The translations under genes and the position numbers were made by a program. This document shows, one piece after another, positions 18,558-27,293 of a DNA stretch of 47,091 bases. Within the stretch, counting starts at the first letter, position 1, and each line of letters starts with the position of its first letter. The notes beneath the pieces were generated by a model, which searched no databases, was not told where the DNA came from, and was given only the letters and a program-made list of their open reading frames with translations. Source of the DNA: Pseudobutyrivibrio sp. (GTDB taxonomy: Bacteria > Bacillota > Clostridia > Lachnospirales > Lachnospiraceae); the NCBI RefSeq assembly GCF_017471675.1, contig NZ_JAFUSK010000072.1, forward strand, positions 1 through 47,091, in the 5' to 3' direction.

Positions 18558-18701
18558 GACCTTCTCATACTTATATATGTTCTCCGTGACACGCTTTCGC
18601 TCTGCTTTTTCTCATTGCCCTACGTAAGATGCCACTTCGTGCCATCTAAGTAGGGATGGAAAAAGAAGGTCACTTGAGAAATATATAAGTATGTTCAGGT
18701 C
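18558..18701. repeat. Structured intergenic element, family R1, copy a (upstream of tpiA)
   Basis: A long nested hairpin: GACC..CATACTTATATAT (18558-18578) with ATATATAAGTATG..GGTC (18681-18701). Inside are CTC.GTGAC with GTCAC..GAG, TTTTTC with GAAAAA, CCCTAC with GTAGGG, and AGATG.CAC with GTG.CATCT. The internal loop carries GACACGCTTTCGCTCTGC on one side and AAGGTC on the other, shared with copy b at 27294-27438 although the stems differ. It ends 20 nt before the tpiA start codon. Confidence 0.7.
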
Positions 18702-18723
18702 ATATAATTTATTTAAATATTAA

Positions 18724-18837
18724 ACAAGAATTTTCTGATTTTGCTTTAGTGCAAGGCAGCAAATGCGAAGCTGTACAAAGGTACTGCGAGCCATTTGCTA
18801 ACGCAGCAATCAAGCTAAAGAAGGAAATTCTACTTGT
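18724..18837. repeat. Structured intergenic element, family R3, copy a (at the 3' end of pgk)
   Basis: Nested hairpin starting within the last pgk codons: ACAAG.AATTT with AAATTCT.CTTGT, CTTTAG with CTAAAG, AGCAAATG with CATTTGCT, and the apex GTAC-aaag-GTAC. It shares TGCAAGGCA, GCGAAGCTGTAC, GTACTGC-AGC and AACG-AGCA with copy b at 20229-20330. The helices differ but remain paired. Confidence 0.65.
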
Positions 18838-20053
18838 CGTCTGCTGCGTATACACCTGGAAGCTCCTTACCCTCAAGGAACTCTAACGATGCACCACCAC
18901 CTGTAGAGATGTGGCTCATCTTGTCAGCGAATCCCATCTGGTTAACAGCTGCTGCTGAATCACCACCACCGATGATTGTTGTAGCATCTGTCTCAGCAAG
19001 TGCCTGAGCAACTGCCTTTGTACCTACAGCAAGTGCTGGGTTCTCGAAAAGACCCATTGGTCCGTTCCAAAGAACTGTCTTAGCTGTCTTAACCTTGTTA
19101 GAGAAAAGCTCAACTGTCTTAGGTCCGATATCGCAGCCCTCTCTGTCAGCTGGCATATCCTCTGTATCATATGTAATGCACTCTACTGGAGCATCGATTG
19201 GATCTGGGAACTCCTTGATTGTAACAGCATCAAGTGGAAGAAGGATTTCCTTACCCATGCTCTTTGCCTTCTTAAGCATTTCCTTACAGTAATCAAGCTT
19301 TGTATCATCGCAAAGTGATGTACCAATTTCGTATCCAAGAGCCTTCTGGAATGTGTAAGACATACCACCACCGATGATAAGTGTGTCGCACTTCTCAAGA
19401 AGGTTGTTGATAACGTTAAGCTTATCAGCTACCTTAGCACCACCAAGAATTGCTACGAATGGACGTACTGGATTCTCAACAGCATTGCCAAGGAAGTCGA
19501 TTTCCTTCTGCATAAGGTATCCAACTACGTTAGAACCACCCTTAGCTGTGATGAACTTTGTAACACCAGCTACAGAAGCGTGTGCTCTGTGTGATGAACC
19601 GAAAGCGTCGCATACATAATCATCTGCAAGATCAGCAAGCTCCTTAGAGAATGCTTCACCGTTCTTTGTCTCTTCCTCACCTCTGAAACGAGTATTCTGA
19701 AGAAGAACAACATCTCCTTCCTTCATAGCCTCAACTGCCTTTGTAGCAGCTTCGCCTGTTACGTTGTAATCAGATACAAATGTAACTTCCTTACCAAGCT
19801 TCTCTGAAAGACGCTTTGCAACTGGAGCAAGTGACTCGCCCTCGTTAGGACCATTCTTTACCTTACCAAGGTGTGAGCAAAGGATAACCTTTCCACCATC
19901 AGCGATAAGCTTGTTGATTGTAGGAAGAGCAGCCTTGATACGTGTATCATCTGTAATCTCTCCTGCCTTAAGTGGTACGTTGAAATCGCAACGAACAAGA
20001 ACACGACGGCCCTTTACGTTGATGTCATCAACTGTCTTCTTATTTAATGCCAT
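18830..20053 (-). CDS. pgk: Phosphoglycerate kinase
   Basis: A 407-residue phosphoglycerate kinase (EC 2.7.2.3), forming ATP and 3-phosphoglycerate. Signatures: [12 protein letters not shown] near the N-terminus (substrate-binding arginine), the basic-patch region, and the ATP-site [15 protein letters not shown] and [18 protein letters not shown] at the C-terminus. The start is ATG 20053 (MALNKK), since AAGGAGG lies 9-15 nt upstream; an in-frame TTG at 20080 would include that ribosome site in the gene. It lies between gap and tpiA, flanked on both sides by structured repeat elements; the last codons form part of the R3 element stem. Confidence 0.98.
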   Translation of the reverse strand: MALNKKTVDDINVKGRRVLVRCDFNVPLKAGEITDDTRIKAALPTINKLIADGGKVILCSHLGKVKNGPNEGESLAPVAKRLSEKLGKEVTFVSDYNVTGEAATKAVEAMKEGDVVLLQNTRFRGEEETKNGEAFSKELADLADDYVCDAFGSSHRAHASVAGVTKFITAKGGSNVVGYLMQKEIDFLGNAVENPVRPFVAILGGAKVADKLNVINNLLEKCDTLIIGGGMSYTFQKALGYEIGTSLCDDTKLDYCKEMLKKAKSMGKEILLPLDAVTIKEFPDPIDAPVECITYDTEDMPADREGCDIGPKTVELFSNKVKTAKTVLWNGPMGLFENPALAVGTKAVAQALAETDATTIIGGGDSAAAVNQMGFADKMSHISTGGGASLEFLEGKELPGVYAADDK

Positions 20054-20093
20054 TATTCTATTCCTCCTTAATAAATCCAAGTCCGCCAGTTAC

Positions 20094-20160
20094 GGTCACA
20101 AGCATCAGAATTTTTCATTCGGCTAGAATGCCTCATTCAAAAATCTGATAGCTTGTTACC
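20094..20160. repeat. Structured intergenic element, family R2, copy a (upstream of pgk)
   Basis: A hairpin: GGT.ACAAGC.TCAGA.TTTTT with AAAAA-TCTGA..GCTTGT.ACC. A symmetric loop CATTC/TCATTC surrounds an apical stem GGC-tagaat-GCC. Copy b (25255-25384) has the same CATTC/TCATTC loops but a different outer stem, and the apex GAC-ttat-GTC, i.e. a compensated G-C to A-T change. It ends 40 nt before the pgk start. Confidence 0.7.
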
Positions 20161-20190
20161 TACTAGCTCACTTAAATATCTAAAATAAAA

Positions 20191-20220
20191 AGGGGTTCGG
20201 TCCATAAGGACCGGACCCCT
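20191..20220 (-). terminator. Intrinsic terminator after gap
   Basis: AGGGGTTCGGTCC-ATAA-GGACCGGACCCCT, a 13-bp GC-rich stem with one G-T pair. On the minus strand TTTTTATTTT follows. It may attenuate gap mRNA before pgk. Confidence 0.88.
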
Positions 20221-20228
20221 AACAAATC

Positions 20229-20330
20229 CAAAAATTCGGATATTTGGCCATATGCAAGGCATGTAAGCGAAGCTGTACTAAGTACTGCAAGCGCAACATA
20301 ACGAAGCAGATGGACAAATAGACAATTTTT
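20229..20330. repeat. Structured intergenic element, family R3, copy b (at the 3' end of gap)
   Basis: Abuts the gap stop codon. Helices: AAAAATT with AATTTTT, ATTTG.CCAT.TGC with GCA.ATGG.CAAAT, ATGT with ACAT, and the apex GTACTAAGTAC. It shares loop sequences GCAAGGCA, GCGAAGCTGTAC, GTACTGC-AGC and AACG-AGCA with copy a (18724-18837). Confidence 0.65.
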
Positions 20331-21346
20331 TAAGCTAACTCTGAGAAGTACTTGATAGTACGTACCATCTGTGATGTGTAGCTGTTCTCGTTATCATACC
20401 AAGAAACAACCTGTACTTCGTACTGATCATCAGAAATCTTAGAAACCATTGTCTGTGTAGCATCGAAGAGAGAACCAAATCTCATACCTACGATATCTGA
20501 AGAAACGATTTCATCCTCGTTGTAACCAAATGACTCGTTAGCTGCTGCCTTCATAGCTGCGTTGATACCCTCAACAGTAACATCCTTCTTGTTTACAACT
20601 GCTGTAAGGATTGTTGTAGAACCTGTTGGTGTAGGAACACGCTGTGCAGAACCGATAAGCTTTCCGTTAAGCTCAGGGATAACAAGACCGATAGCCTTAG
20701 CTGCACCTGTTGAGTTAGGAACGATGTTAACTGCTGCTGCACGTGAACGACGAAGATCACCCTTTCTCTGTGGGCCATCAAGTGTCATCTGATCACCTGT
20801 GTAAGCGTGGATTGTTACCATGATACCAGACTGGATTGGAGCGTACTTGTTAAGTGCGTCAGCCATTGGTGCTAAGCAGTTTGTTGTACATGAAGCTGCT
20901 GAAATGATGTTATCAGAAGCCTTAAGTGTCTCATGGTTTGTATTGTAAACGATTGTAGGAAGATCGTTTCCTGCTGGTGCAGAGATAACAACCTTTCTAG
21001 CACCTGCATTGATATGAGCCTGTGCCTTTTCCTTTGATGTGTAGAAGCCTGAGCACTCAAGAACTACGTCAACCTTAAGGTCTCCCCATGGGCAATTGTT
21101 TGCATCTGGGAATGCATAAATCTTGATTTCCTTACCGCAAACGATGATTGAATCATCTGTGTAAGAAACCTCAGCTGCATGCTCGTACTTTCCCTGTGAT
21201 GAATCATACTTTAAAAGATGTGCTAACATCTTTGGGCTAGTTAAGTCGTTGATTGCTACTACTTCGTAACCTTCTGCGCCGAACATCTGACGGAATGCAA
21301 GACGTCCGATACGGCCAAAACCGTTGATTGCTACTCTTACTGCCAT
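20330..21346 (-). CDS. gap: Glyceraldehyde-3-phosphate dehydrogenase (type I)
   Basis: A 338-residue phosphorylating GAPDH (EC 1.2.1.12). Seen are the Rossmann start [15 protein letters not shown] (residues 8-22), [20 protein letters not shown], and the active site [15 protein letters not shown] with the catalytic cysteine near 155. HAYTGDQ supplies the catalytic His. The Asp in NDL after the second strand favours NAD over NADP (inference). It is first in the gap-pgk-tpiA set, with a strong promoter (21413-21441) and RBS AGGAGG. It is followed by an R3 element and a GC-rich terminator, suggesting that gap mRNA is made in excess over pgk. Confidence 0.98.
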   Translation of the reverse strand: MAVRVAINGFGRIGRLAFRQMFGAEGYEVVAINDLTSPKMLAHLLKYDSSQGKYEHAAEVSYTDDSIIVCGKEIKIYAFPDANNCPWGDLKVDVVLECSGFYTSKEKAQAHINAGARKVVISAPAGNDLPTIVYNTNHETLKASDNIISAASCTTNCLAPMADALNKYAPIQSGIMVTIHAYTGDQMTLDGPQRKGDLRRSRAAAVNIVPNSTGAAKAIGLVIPELNGKLIGSAQRVPTPTGSTTILTAVVNKKDVTVEGINAAMKAAANESFGYNEDEIVSSDIVGMRFGSLFDATQTMVSKISDDQYEVQVVSWYDNENSYTSQMVRTIKYFSELA

Positions 21347-21412
21347 TTTTAAATCCTCCTAAAGATTCTTTTAAAATTTTCTTAGGTCGCTCAAAGCGCC
21401 CTTATGCACTTC

Positions 21413-21441
21413 ATTTTATACAATGTCTAAATAGATTTCAA
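21413..21441 (-). promoter_or_regulatory. gap promoter
   Basis: Minus-strand TTGAAA (21441-21436), a 17-bp spacer, and TAAAAT (21418-21413), about 70 bp upstream of the gap ATG. Confidence 0.65.
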
Positions 21442-21566
21442 CCCCAAAATGAAATATTGTTAAATTTTTCTCAAACTTTACTATTTTATGAATCCAAAAC
21501 TAGTTTTAAATCAAGGCCTATGGTAGAATTATTTGAATATTATGAATATATTTTTGGGAGGCAGAT

Positions 21567-22373
21567 ATGCTTTGGGACAATCACATGCACAGTAATTTTT
21601 CAGGAGATTCTGACGCCGAACCTATTGATATGATAAAAGTTGCAAAGCTTAAGAGGTTGCGGGGCATTACTTTCACTGACCATCTGGATTTAGACTACCC
21701 TAAGGAATTTGGATTCTTTGATTTAGATTTGGAAAGCTACTATCCTACACAACATGAATTAGCACTGTCAGAATCCAACGAAAACTTCACAGTTCTTACA
21801 GGATTAGAGGTGGGAATACAGCCTCATATCGTAGATAAATGCAGGGAGGCCGTAAATGCATTCCCTTATGATTTTATTATTGGAAGTACCCATTTAGTTG
21901 ATAAATGGGATCCTTACTTTGAAAGCTTTTGGGAAAGAGATTCCGAGGATATACTATTAAAAAGATACTATGAGTGTATATTAGAAAATATTACTGCATT
22001 TACTGATTTTGATACTTTAGGTCACTTAGATTATGCATTCCGCTACGCACCATCTGAGCAAAAAAAGCATAATACCCACAAACCTTATGCAGATATAATT
22101 GATGCAATATTGGAAAGAATAGTCAAGTTGGACAAGTCTTTAGAGATAAATACTGCCGCTTTTAGAAAAGGGATGAATGCACCTAACCCTGCCCCTAGCA
22201 TAATAAAAAGATATCATGAGCTGGGAGGAAAGCTAATAACTATTGGCGCTGATGCTCACACACCTTCCGATGTTGCCGCAGATTTTAATCGTCTACCTGA
22301 TTTGCTCAAAGACTGTGGCTTCAGGGAATTTGTTGTCTATAAAAACAGAAAGCCTGAGTGTTATCCTATTTAG
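21567..22373 (+). CDS. PHP-domain phosphatase, histidinol-phosphatase (HisJ/HisK) family
   Basis: A 268-residue PHP-domain metallohydrolase. The N-terminal metal motif is DNHMHSNFSGDS (His4/His6 area), followed by FTDHLDLDYP, IIGSTHLVDKW, LGHLDYAFRY, EINTAAFRKG and the C-terminal GADAHTPSDV: all expected PHP metal ligands. The closest family is histidinol-phosphate phosphatase (L-histidinol phosphate to histidinol), but no other his genes are near, so the substrate is not certain. RBS GGGAGG. Transcribed divergently from gap. Its final codons form the 5' arm of a bidirectional terminator. Confidence 0.85.
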   Translation: MLWDNHMHSNFSGDSDAEPIDMIKVAKLKRLRGITFTDHLDLDYPKEFGFFDLDLESYYPTQHELALSESNENFTVLTGLEVGIQPHIVDKCREAVNAFPYDFIIGSTHLVDKWDPYFESFWERDSEDILLKRYYECILENITAFTDFDTLGHLDYAFRYAPSEQKKHNTHKPYADIIDAILERIVKLDKSLEINTAAFRKGMNAPNPAPSIIKRYHELGGKLITIGADAHTPSDVAADFNRLPDLLKDCGFREFVVYKNRKPECYPI

Positions 22374-22385
22374 ATAACACCAGGC
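22352..22385. terminator. Bidirectional terminator overlapping the PHP gene stop
   Basis: GCCTG.GTGTTATC pairs with GATAACAC.CAGGC around a loop that contains the stop codon of the PHP gene. TTTTA follows on plus, and TTTCTGTTTTT on minus, so it also serves aroK. Confidence 0.85.
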
Positions 22386-22395
22386 TTTTATCACA

Positions 22396-22908
22396 TTATT
22401 TAAGAGCGTCTATCAATTCTTCGCAAATCTTCTGCTTATCCTTGTTGTCAGTTTCTATTACAATGTCTGCTGCAGCCAGATACTTGTCCATTCGTTTAAG
22501 CATAAGCTCTTCTATATATCCAACACTTTTATTATTTTCAAGTAAAGGCCTGTCATGGTTATCCTTAACACGTTCAAATATAGTCTCAGGCTTTGCTGTA
22601 AGAAGAACAACCTTGCCATTTTTCTTCATTTCCTTAACATTTTCCTCTCTAAGGGGAGTTCCGCCACCACAAGAAATAACCACATTTTTTCTAGATTGCA
22701 ACTCCTTCAAAAGATTAGTTTCAGCATTTCTGAAGTACTCTTCTCCATAGGTCTCAAAAATCTTTGAAATAGACATTCCCTCTTTTTCGGCAATAACCTG
22801 ATCCATATCTACTGTTTCCATATCAAAGCATCTGCAAAGATGAGCCGATATTGTAGATTTACCAGTTCCCATAAATCCTATAAGAACAATGTTGTAATTA
22901 AGCTTCAT
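22396..22908 (-). CDS. aroK: Shikimate kinase
   Basis: A 170-residue shikimate kinase (EC 2.7.1.71), ATP-dependent phosphorylation of shikimate in the chorismate pathway. Walker A GFMGTGKST (residues 11-19), shikimate-binding DMDQVIAEKEGMSISKIFETYGEEYFRNAE, and the Walker B-like CGGGTPLRE. NHDRPLLENN holds the lid arginine. The start is ATG 22908 (MKLNYN) with GAGGAG upstream; an upstream in-frame ATG at 22968 would add an unrelated hydrophobic stretch. Divergent from aroD (190 bp), so two shikimate-pathway steps are adjacent. Confidence 0.95.
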   Translation of the reverse strand: MKLNYNIVLIGFMGTGKSTISAHLCRCFDMETVDMDQVIAEKEGMSISKIFETYGEEYFRNAETNLLKELQSRKNVVISCGGGTPLREENVKEMKKNGKVVLLTAKPETIFERVKDNHDRPLLENNKSVGYIEELMLKRMDKYLAAADIVIETDNKDKQKICEELIDALK

Positions 22909-23098
22909 AGCATTTCTCCTCGTCACTTTGAAAAATATAGTAACAAAAAAATATGGTGAATAAAACAAAAAATTAAGAAGAAGCTAAAATTATTTTTAAA
23001 TTAAACTTTTATAAGTTTTTATGTAGACCTTGGATTATTTATAAATCTTAGGTACACTAATGTAGCAAACTAATTGTTAAGCTTGAAAGGATTCCTGT

Positions 23099-23860
23099 AT
23101 GAGCACTGTAAAGGTAAGAAATGTAGTTATAGGTGAAGGCATGCCAAAGATTTGCGTCCCTATTGTTGGTAAAACAAAGGAAGATATTCTTAAGGCTGCT
23201 GCTGTAATTAAGGCTACTAGTCATGACATAGTAGAATGGCGTGTAGACTGGTTTGAGGATGCATTAGATTTTGATAAAGTTACTGAGGTGTTAAAGGAGC
23301 TAAGAGTTCTCCTTGAGGATACACCACTACTTTTTACTTTTCGCACAGCCAATGAAGGTGGCGAAAAGGCCTTAGATAAGAAGCATTACCTTAAATTAAA
23401 TTTAGATGTAATATCAACAAATCTTATTGACCTTGTTGATGTAGAGCTGTTTTCAGGTGATGATATAGTAAGTAAAATCGTTACAACGGCACATGCTAAT
23501 AATGTGAAAGTTATTGCGTCTAATCATGATTTTGACAAAACACCTGATAAGGATGAAATATTAGAACGCCTAATAAAAATGCAAAAGCTTGGGGCTGATA
23601 TTCCAAAGATTGCTGTCATGCCTACCTGTAAGAAGGATGTTATCACACTACTTGCAGCCACAGAAGAGATGGCTACAAATCATTGCGACACCCCAATAAT
23701 TACCATGTCCATGGGTAGCATGGGGCTAATCAGTAGATTGTGTGGGGAAGCCTTTGGCTCTGCACTTACCTTTGGCGCAATAGGCAAGACTTCTGCCCCA
23801 GGTCAAATGAATGTAGAAGACCTTAGTAAGATACTTAGTCTGATTCACGAATATATTTAG
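23099..23860 (+). CDS. aroD: 3-dehydroquinate dehydratase, type I
   Basis: A 253-residue type I dehydroquinase (EC 4.2.1.10), converting 3-dehydroquinate to 3-dehydroshikimate via a Schiff base. The catalytic Lys170 (IPKIAVMPTCKKD) and His143 (SNHDFDKTP) fall at the same numbers as in the Salmonella enzyme. EWRVDWFED (46-54) and FTFRTANEGGE (79-89) are the substrate-binding segments. RBS GAAAGGA. Divergent from aroK. It ends in a bidirectional hairpin shared with sigH. Confidence 0.97.
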   Translation: MSTVKVRNVVIGEGMPKICVPIVGKTKEDILKAAAVIKATSHDIVEWRVDWFEDALDFDKVTEVLKELRVLLEDTPLLFTFRTANEGGEKALDKKHYLKLNLDVISTNLIDLVDVELFSGDDIVSKIVTTAHANNVKVIASNHDFDKTPDKDEILERLIKMQKLGADIPKIAVMPTCKKDVITLLAATEEMATNHCDTPIITMSMGSMGLISRLCGEAFGSALTFGAIGKTSAPGQMNVEDLSKILSLIHEYI

Positions 23861-23873
23861 ATTTATTCAACCT

Positions 23874-23907
23874 AAAAGGTGGCAGCTTTTGTAAGCTACC
23901 ACCTTTT
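23874..23907. terminator. Bidirectional terminator between aroD and sigH
   Basis: AAAAGGTGG.AGCTT pairs with AAGCT.CCACCTTTT around TTGT. A/T runs on both sides let it act in both directions. It overlaps the sigH stop codon. Confidence 0.85.
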
Positions 23908-24484
23908 AAATATTCTTTGCTTTTGCTTTTATACGTGTAAGAGTATTATCAATAGATTTTTCAGGCTTACCTAACTTTGCAGCTATCTCCTTGTAATCAA
24001 GGTCTTGCATGTACAAATCAAACACCTGCTTCTCCATTGGAGAGAGAGCCTGCTTTAATCTATCAATTAAATCAAGATTCTCCTGAGCCTCTATTACCAA
24101 TTCCGCTGGATCATCAGCTAAGTATGCTGGTTCTTCCAGTTCTTCCCCCTCTTCATCATACAGCGATACATAGGCATTAAGAGGAGAATGCTTCTTTCTG
24201 TTGCTTGCCTCTATAGCCTTTATCATCTGCCTGTCAATACACATCTGGGCAAAATGAAAAAATGTAACCTCAGAGGTAATGTCATAATCTCCTATTGCAC
24301 TAAAAAGTCCTATCATCCCCTCCTGTATTAAATCCTCATTTTCTCCACCAACAAGAAAATATTTCTTGGAGTTTTTCAACACTAGAGGCTTATATTTTTC
24401 ACATATAAAATTCAGGACGGCCTGGTCGCCATCCTGATACATTTTAACAAGTTCTTCATCTGAATAATTAGAATAAGTTATCAT
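23906..24484 (-). CDS. sigH: RNA polymerase sigma factor, SigH (Spo0H)-like
   Basis: A 192-residue sigma-70 family factor lacking regions 1 and 3. Region 2 is seen as YKPLVLKNSKKYFLVGGENEDLIQEGMIGLFSAIGDYD (about 28-66). Region 4 helix-turn-helix is LSPMEKQVFDLYMQDLDYKEIAAKLGKPEKSIDNTLTRIKAKAK (about 146-190). The position directly after ispF-cysS-mrnC-rlmB matches the conserved sigH locus of Firmicutes, where SigH controls early-stationary and sporulation genes. Compared with B. subtilis, yacP between rlmB and sigH is missing. It begins 8 bp after the rlmB stop. Whether the organism sporulates cannot be judged here. Confidence 0.85.
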   Translation of the reverse strand: MITYSNYSDEELVKMYQDGDQAVLNFICEKYKPLVLKNSKKYFLVGGENEDLIQEGMIGLFSAIGDYDITSEVTFFHFAQMCIDRQMIKAIEASNRKKHSPLNAYVSLYDEEGEELEEPAYLADDPAELVIEAQENLDLIDRLKQALSPMEKQVFDLYMQDLDYKEIAAKLGKPEKSIDNTLTRIKAKAKNI

Positions 24485-24492
24485 CGAATCCT

Positions 24493-25242
24493 CTATTTAG
24501 TATTATTAATTCTCTGTCTAACTACTTCGTATGCAAGTACACCGCAAGCCACCGATGCATTAAGTGAATCGATATCACCGTACATCGGGATTGAAGCTAC
24601 CATGTCACAGTTCTTCTTTACTAAATCAGAAACACCGTGGCCTTCATTACCTATAACAAGGCCTATTGAACCTGTAAGGTTAAGGTCGTACATGGTGGTG
24701 CCACCCATATCGGCACATACAAACCACATACCCTGTTCTTTAAGCTCTTCCATAGTTTTAGAAATGTTTGTAACCTTTGCAACTGGAGTATAGTTGATAG
24801 CTCCTGCAGATGCCTTTGCTACTGTAGCTGTAAGACCAACAGCTCTGTGCTTTGGAATAACAACACCGTGCGCGCCAACCTGATTAGCTGTACGGATGAT
24901 TGCGCCTAAGTTATGAGGATCCTCGATGTTATCAAGGATGATAAGGAATGGAGCCTCGCCCTTTTCCTTGGCACGTGCCATGATTTCATCAAGCTCTACA
25001 TAATCGTAGCTTGCAGCATAAGCTAGAACGCCCTGATGCTTTCCTGTCTCTGAAAGCTGGTCTAAGCGCTCCTTCTTAACAAAGCTAATTACTGTATCTT
25101 TGCTTTTCTTAGCTTCTCTAAGAATCGTCTGAACTGGACCATCTTTGCAGCCTTCAAGAACAAACAGCTTGTCGATTGTCTTTCCACTTCTGAAGGCCTC
25201 TAATACTGCATTACGACCTTCTACAATTCTACTTTCTTCCAT
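24493..25242 (-). CDS. rlmB: 23S rRNA (guanosine-2'-O-)-methyltransferase RlmB
   Basis: A 249-residue SpoU/TrmH family (SPOUT) methyltransferase, expected to methylate G2251 of 23S rRNA. An N-terminal substrate-binding domain (VEGRNAVLEAFRSG..., about 5-78) is followed by the trefoil-knot domain. Its motifs are LDNIEDPHNLGAIIRTANQVGAHGVV (motif 1), GLVIGNEGHGVSDLV (motif 2) and IPMYGDIDSLNASVACGVLAYE (motif 3). The ribosome site (GTAGG) is weak and touches the R2 hairpin element at 25255-25384. Between mrnC and sigH, as in B. subtilis. Confidence 0.93.
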   Translation of the reverse strand: MEESRIVEGRNAVLEAFRSGKTIDKLFVLEGCKDGPVQTILREAKKSKDTVISFVKKERLDQLSETGKHQGVLAYAASYDYVELDEIMARAKEKGEAPFLIILDNIEDPHNLGAIIRTANQVGAHGVVIPKHRAVGLTATVAKASAGAINYTPVAKVTNISKTMEELKEQGMWFVCADMGGTTMYDLNLTGSIGLVIGNEGHGVSDLVKKNCDMVASIPMYGDIDSLNASVACGVLAYEVVRQRINNTK

Positions 25243-25254
25243 TCTAAAACCTAC

Positions 25255-25384
25255 GGCAGTTGTCCAAATATTTATACAGTATTCTACGCTAACAATAATT
25301 AGAATTCTTCATTCGACTTATGTCTCATTCAGAAATCTAATACATTGTTATCTGAATACTGTCCTATAATTTATTGAAACTGCC
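25255..25384. repeat. Structured intergenic element, family R2, copy b (upstream of rlmB)
   Basis: A 130-nt nested hairpin: GGCAGTT with AACTGCC at the base, ACAGTATTC with GAATACTGT, TAACAAT with ATTGTTA, and TTAGAATTCTT with the AGAAATCTAA side. Loops CATTC and TCATTC surround the apical GAC-ttat-GTC. The loop sequences match copy a (20094-20160) while the helices differ. It ends 12 nt before the rlmB ATG. Confidence 0.7.
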
Positions 25385-25415
25385 TTACTCTTTCTAAATA
25401 AACTTACTATAGTTA

Positions 25416-25856
25416 CTAATCCAAAATATCTAGACCTGTCAGTTCGATTCCACGATTAACTAATTCGCATATACGATCCATGTCGCCGGTTAGGTAGAGA
25501 TATCCCATTACGGCTTCGAAGCCTGTAGCCTCCAGATAATCCATTGTGCTAGCGTTTTTGGCTTTGGTATGAGGCTTGGAATTACGTCCTCTACGATACC
25601 AGTCGCGTTCCTCATCTGTCAGCTCATCCATAAGTGCGATAATCATGGCAGCCTGAGTGGTAGCCTTAACTATCTGGCTGGCACGTTGATGTAGCTTATT
25701 TACAGGAGTATTCCCCTTATTCACAAGTATAGAACGAATAACCACATCAAAAATTGCATCACCAATATAAGCTAGTGTCAGTGGGGAATATGTTCTGATA
25801 TCCTTTGGTTCAATATTAAACTTGTCATTTAAATATTCATTTAAACTAGATGCCAT
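25416..25856 (-). CDS. mrnC: Mini-ribonuclease III
   Basis: A 146-residue RNase III catalytic domain without the dsRNA-binding domain, the Mini-III family that matures 23S rRNA ends in B. subtilis. Signature segments: SPLTLAYIGDAIFDVVIR (catalytic acidic helix), QAAMIIALMDELTDEE and DYLEATGFEAVMGYLYLTGD. The start codon lies inside cysS (16-bp overlap), implying translational coupling. The overlap order cysS-mrnC is conserved in Firmicutes. Confidence 0.93.
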   Translation of the reverse strand: MASSLNEYLNDKFNIEPKDIRTYSPLTLAYIGDAIFDVVIRSILVNKGNTPVNKLHQRASQIVKATTQAAMIIALMDELTDEERDWYRRGRNSKPHTKAKNASTMDYLEATGFEAVMGYLYLTGDMDRICELVNRGIELTGLDILD

Positions 25857-27268
25857 ACTACACCTTCACGAGTATCCTTTATCTCAACACCCTTTGCTAA
25901 AAGCTCATCACGGATTGCGTCAGCTGTTGCAAAATCCTTTGCCTTCTTAGCTTCAGCACGGCGAGCGATAGCATCGTTAATATATGCTTCAAGCTCAGCA
26001 TCTACTGATGAACCAGCATCAGCGAGAGCCTTTGCATGTCCTATTAAATCAAGTGATAGCACCTTATCAAAGCTTTCTACTAAGGCAAGCTTTGTAGCAT
26101 CATTTGTATCTGCCTTAAGAGCGTCATATAAAACAGTGATAGCCATTGATGTGTTCAAATCATTTGAAACAGCATCTAAGAATTTACCTTCGTACTCTGC
26201 CTTTACTGCCTCATCAACAGCACCTTCAGCCTTAAGCTCTGATACTCTCTTAACCAGCTTATTGTATGCTGTAACTGTGTTATCAAGATTTTCCCAAGAG
26301 AACACAAGTGGCTTACGATAATGTGACTGCAAGCAGAAAAATCTATAAACTAGTGGGTCATAGCCCTTTTCCTGAAGAACAGAAACAGTAAGGATTGCCC
26401 CCTTTGACTTAGACATCTTACCTGACTGGTCATTAAGGTGATTGCTATGGAACCAGTAATTGCACCACTTATGACCAAGATAAGCCTCAGACTGTGCAAT
26501 CTCATTAGTGTGATGTGGGAAGATATTATCTACACCACCGCAGTGAATATCAATATATTCTCCTAAGTGCTTCATAGAAATGCATGAGCACTCAATATGC
26601 CATCCTGGGTAACCCACACCCCAAGGGCTTTCCCACTTAAGAGCCTGGTCTTCAAACTTAGACTTTGTAAACCAAAGAACAAAATCAGTCTTGTTCTTTT
26701 TGTTAACGTCCTCTTCTACATCATCACGAACGCCTACTTCAAGTGCTTCCTTTTCAACTGATGATGAAAATACATAATAATCATCAAGCTTGCTAGTATC
26801 AAAATATACATTGCCGCCAGCAACGTAAGCGTAGTCCTTTTCAAGAAGAACCTCTACCATGTGAATAAACTCTGGAATGCAGTTAGTTGCAGGCTCAACC
26901 ACATCTGGGCGCTTATTTCCAACTGCATCAAAATCCTTGAAGAATGCATCTGTATAAAACTTTGCAATCTCCATAACTGTCTTGTGCTCACGCTTTGCGC
27001 CAGCTACCATCTTATCCTCACCTGTATCTGCGTCACTTGAAAGATGACCAACATCAGTGATATTCATAACACGCTTAACATCATAGCCTGCATACTCAAG
27101 TGCCTTAATAAGCACATCCTGCATGATATATGTACGGATATTTCCGATATGAGCGAAGTGGTATACTGTAGGGCCGCAGGTGTAAATGCCTACCTTGCCC
27201 TCTTCTCTAGAGTGGAACTCCTCCACCTTTCTATCCAAAGTATTATAAAATGTAAATTTATTTGCCAT
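25841..27268 (-). CDS. cysS: Cysteinyl-tRNA synthetase
   Basis: A 475-residue class I aminoacyl-tRNA synthetase (EC 6.1.1.16). YTCGPTVYHFAHIGN (about 29-43) holds the zinc-ligand Cys and the HIGH-like HIGN motif. HIECSCISMKHLG and the HCGGVDNIFPHH block supply further zinc ligands, and GKMSKSKG is the KMSKS loop (about 282-289). The C-terminal helical anticodon-binding part is complete. It is preceded by a long R1 hairpin element after ispF. No T-box leader (AGGGTGGNACCGCG core) is evident in the 190-bp upstream region. Confidence 0.97.
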   Translation of the reverse strand: MANKFTFYNTLDRKVEEFHSREEGKVGIYTCGPTVYHFAHIGNIRTYIMQDVLIKALEYAGYDVKRVMNITDVGHLSSDADTGEDKMVAGAKREHKTVMEIAKFYTDAFFKDFDAVGNKRPDVVEPATNCIPEFIHMVEVLLEKDYAYVAGGNVYFDTSKLDDYYVFSSSVEKEALEVGVRDDVEEDVNKKNKTDFVLWFTKSKFEDQALKWESPWGVGYPGWHIECSCISMKHLGEYIDIHCGGVDNIFPHHTNEIAQSEAYLGHKWCNYWFHSNHLNDQSGKMSKSKGAILTVSVLQEKGYDPLVYRFFCLQSHYRKPLVFSWENLDNTVTAYNKLVKRVSELKAEGAVDEAVKAEYEGKFLDAVSNDLNTSMAITVLYDALKADTNDATKLALVESFDKVLSLDLIGHAKALADAGSSVDAELEAYINDAIARRAEAKKAKDFATADAIRDELLAKGVEIKDTREGVVWHLV

Positions 27269-27293
27269 TGTTATTCTCCAATCTATAGTCCGC

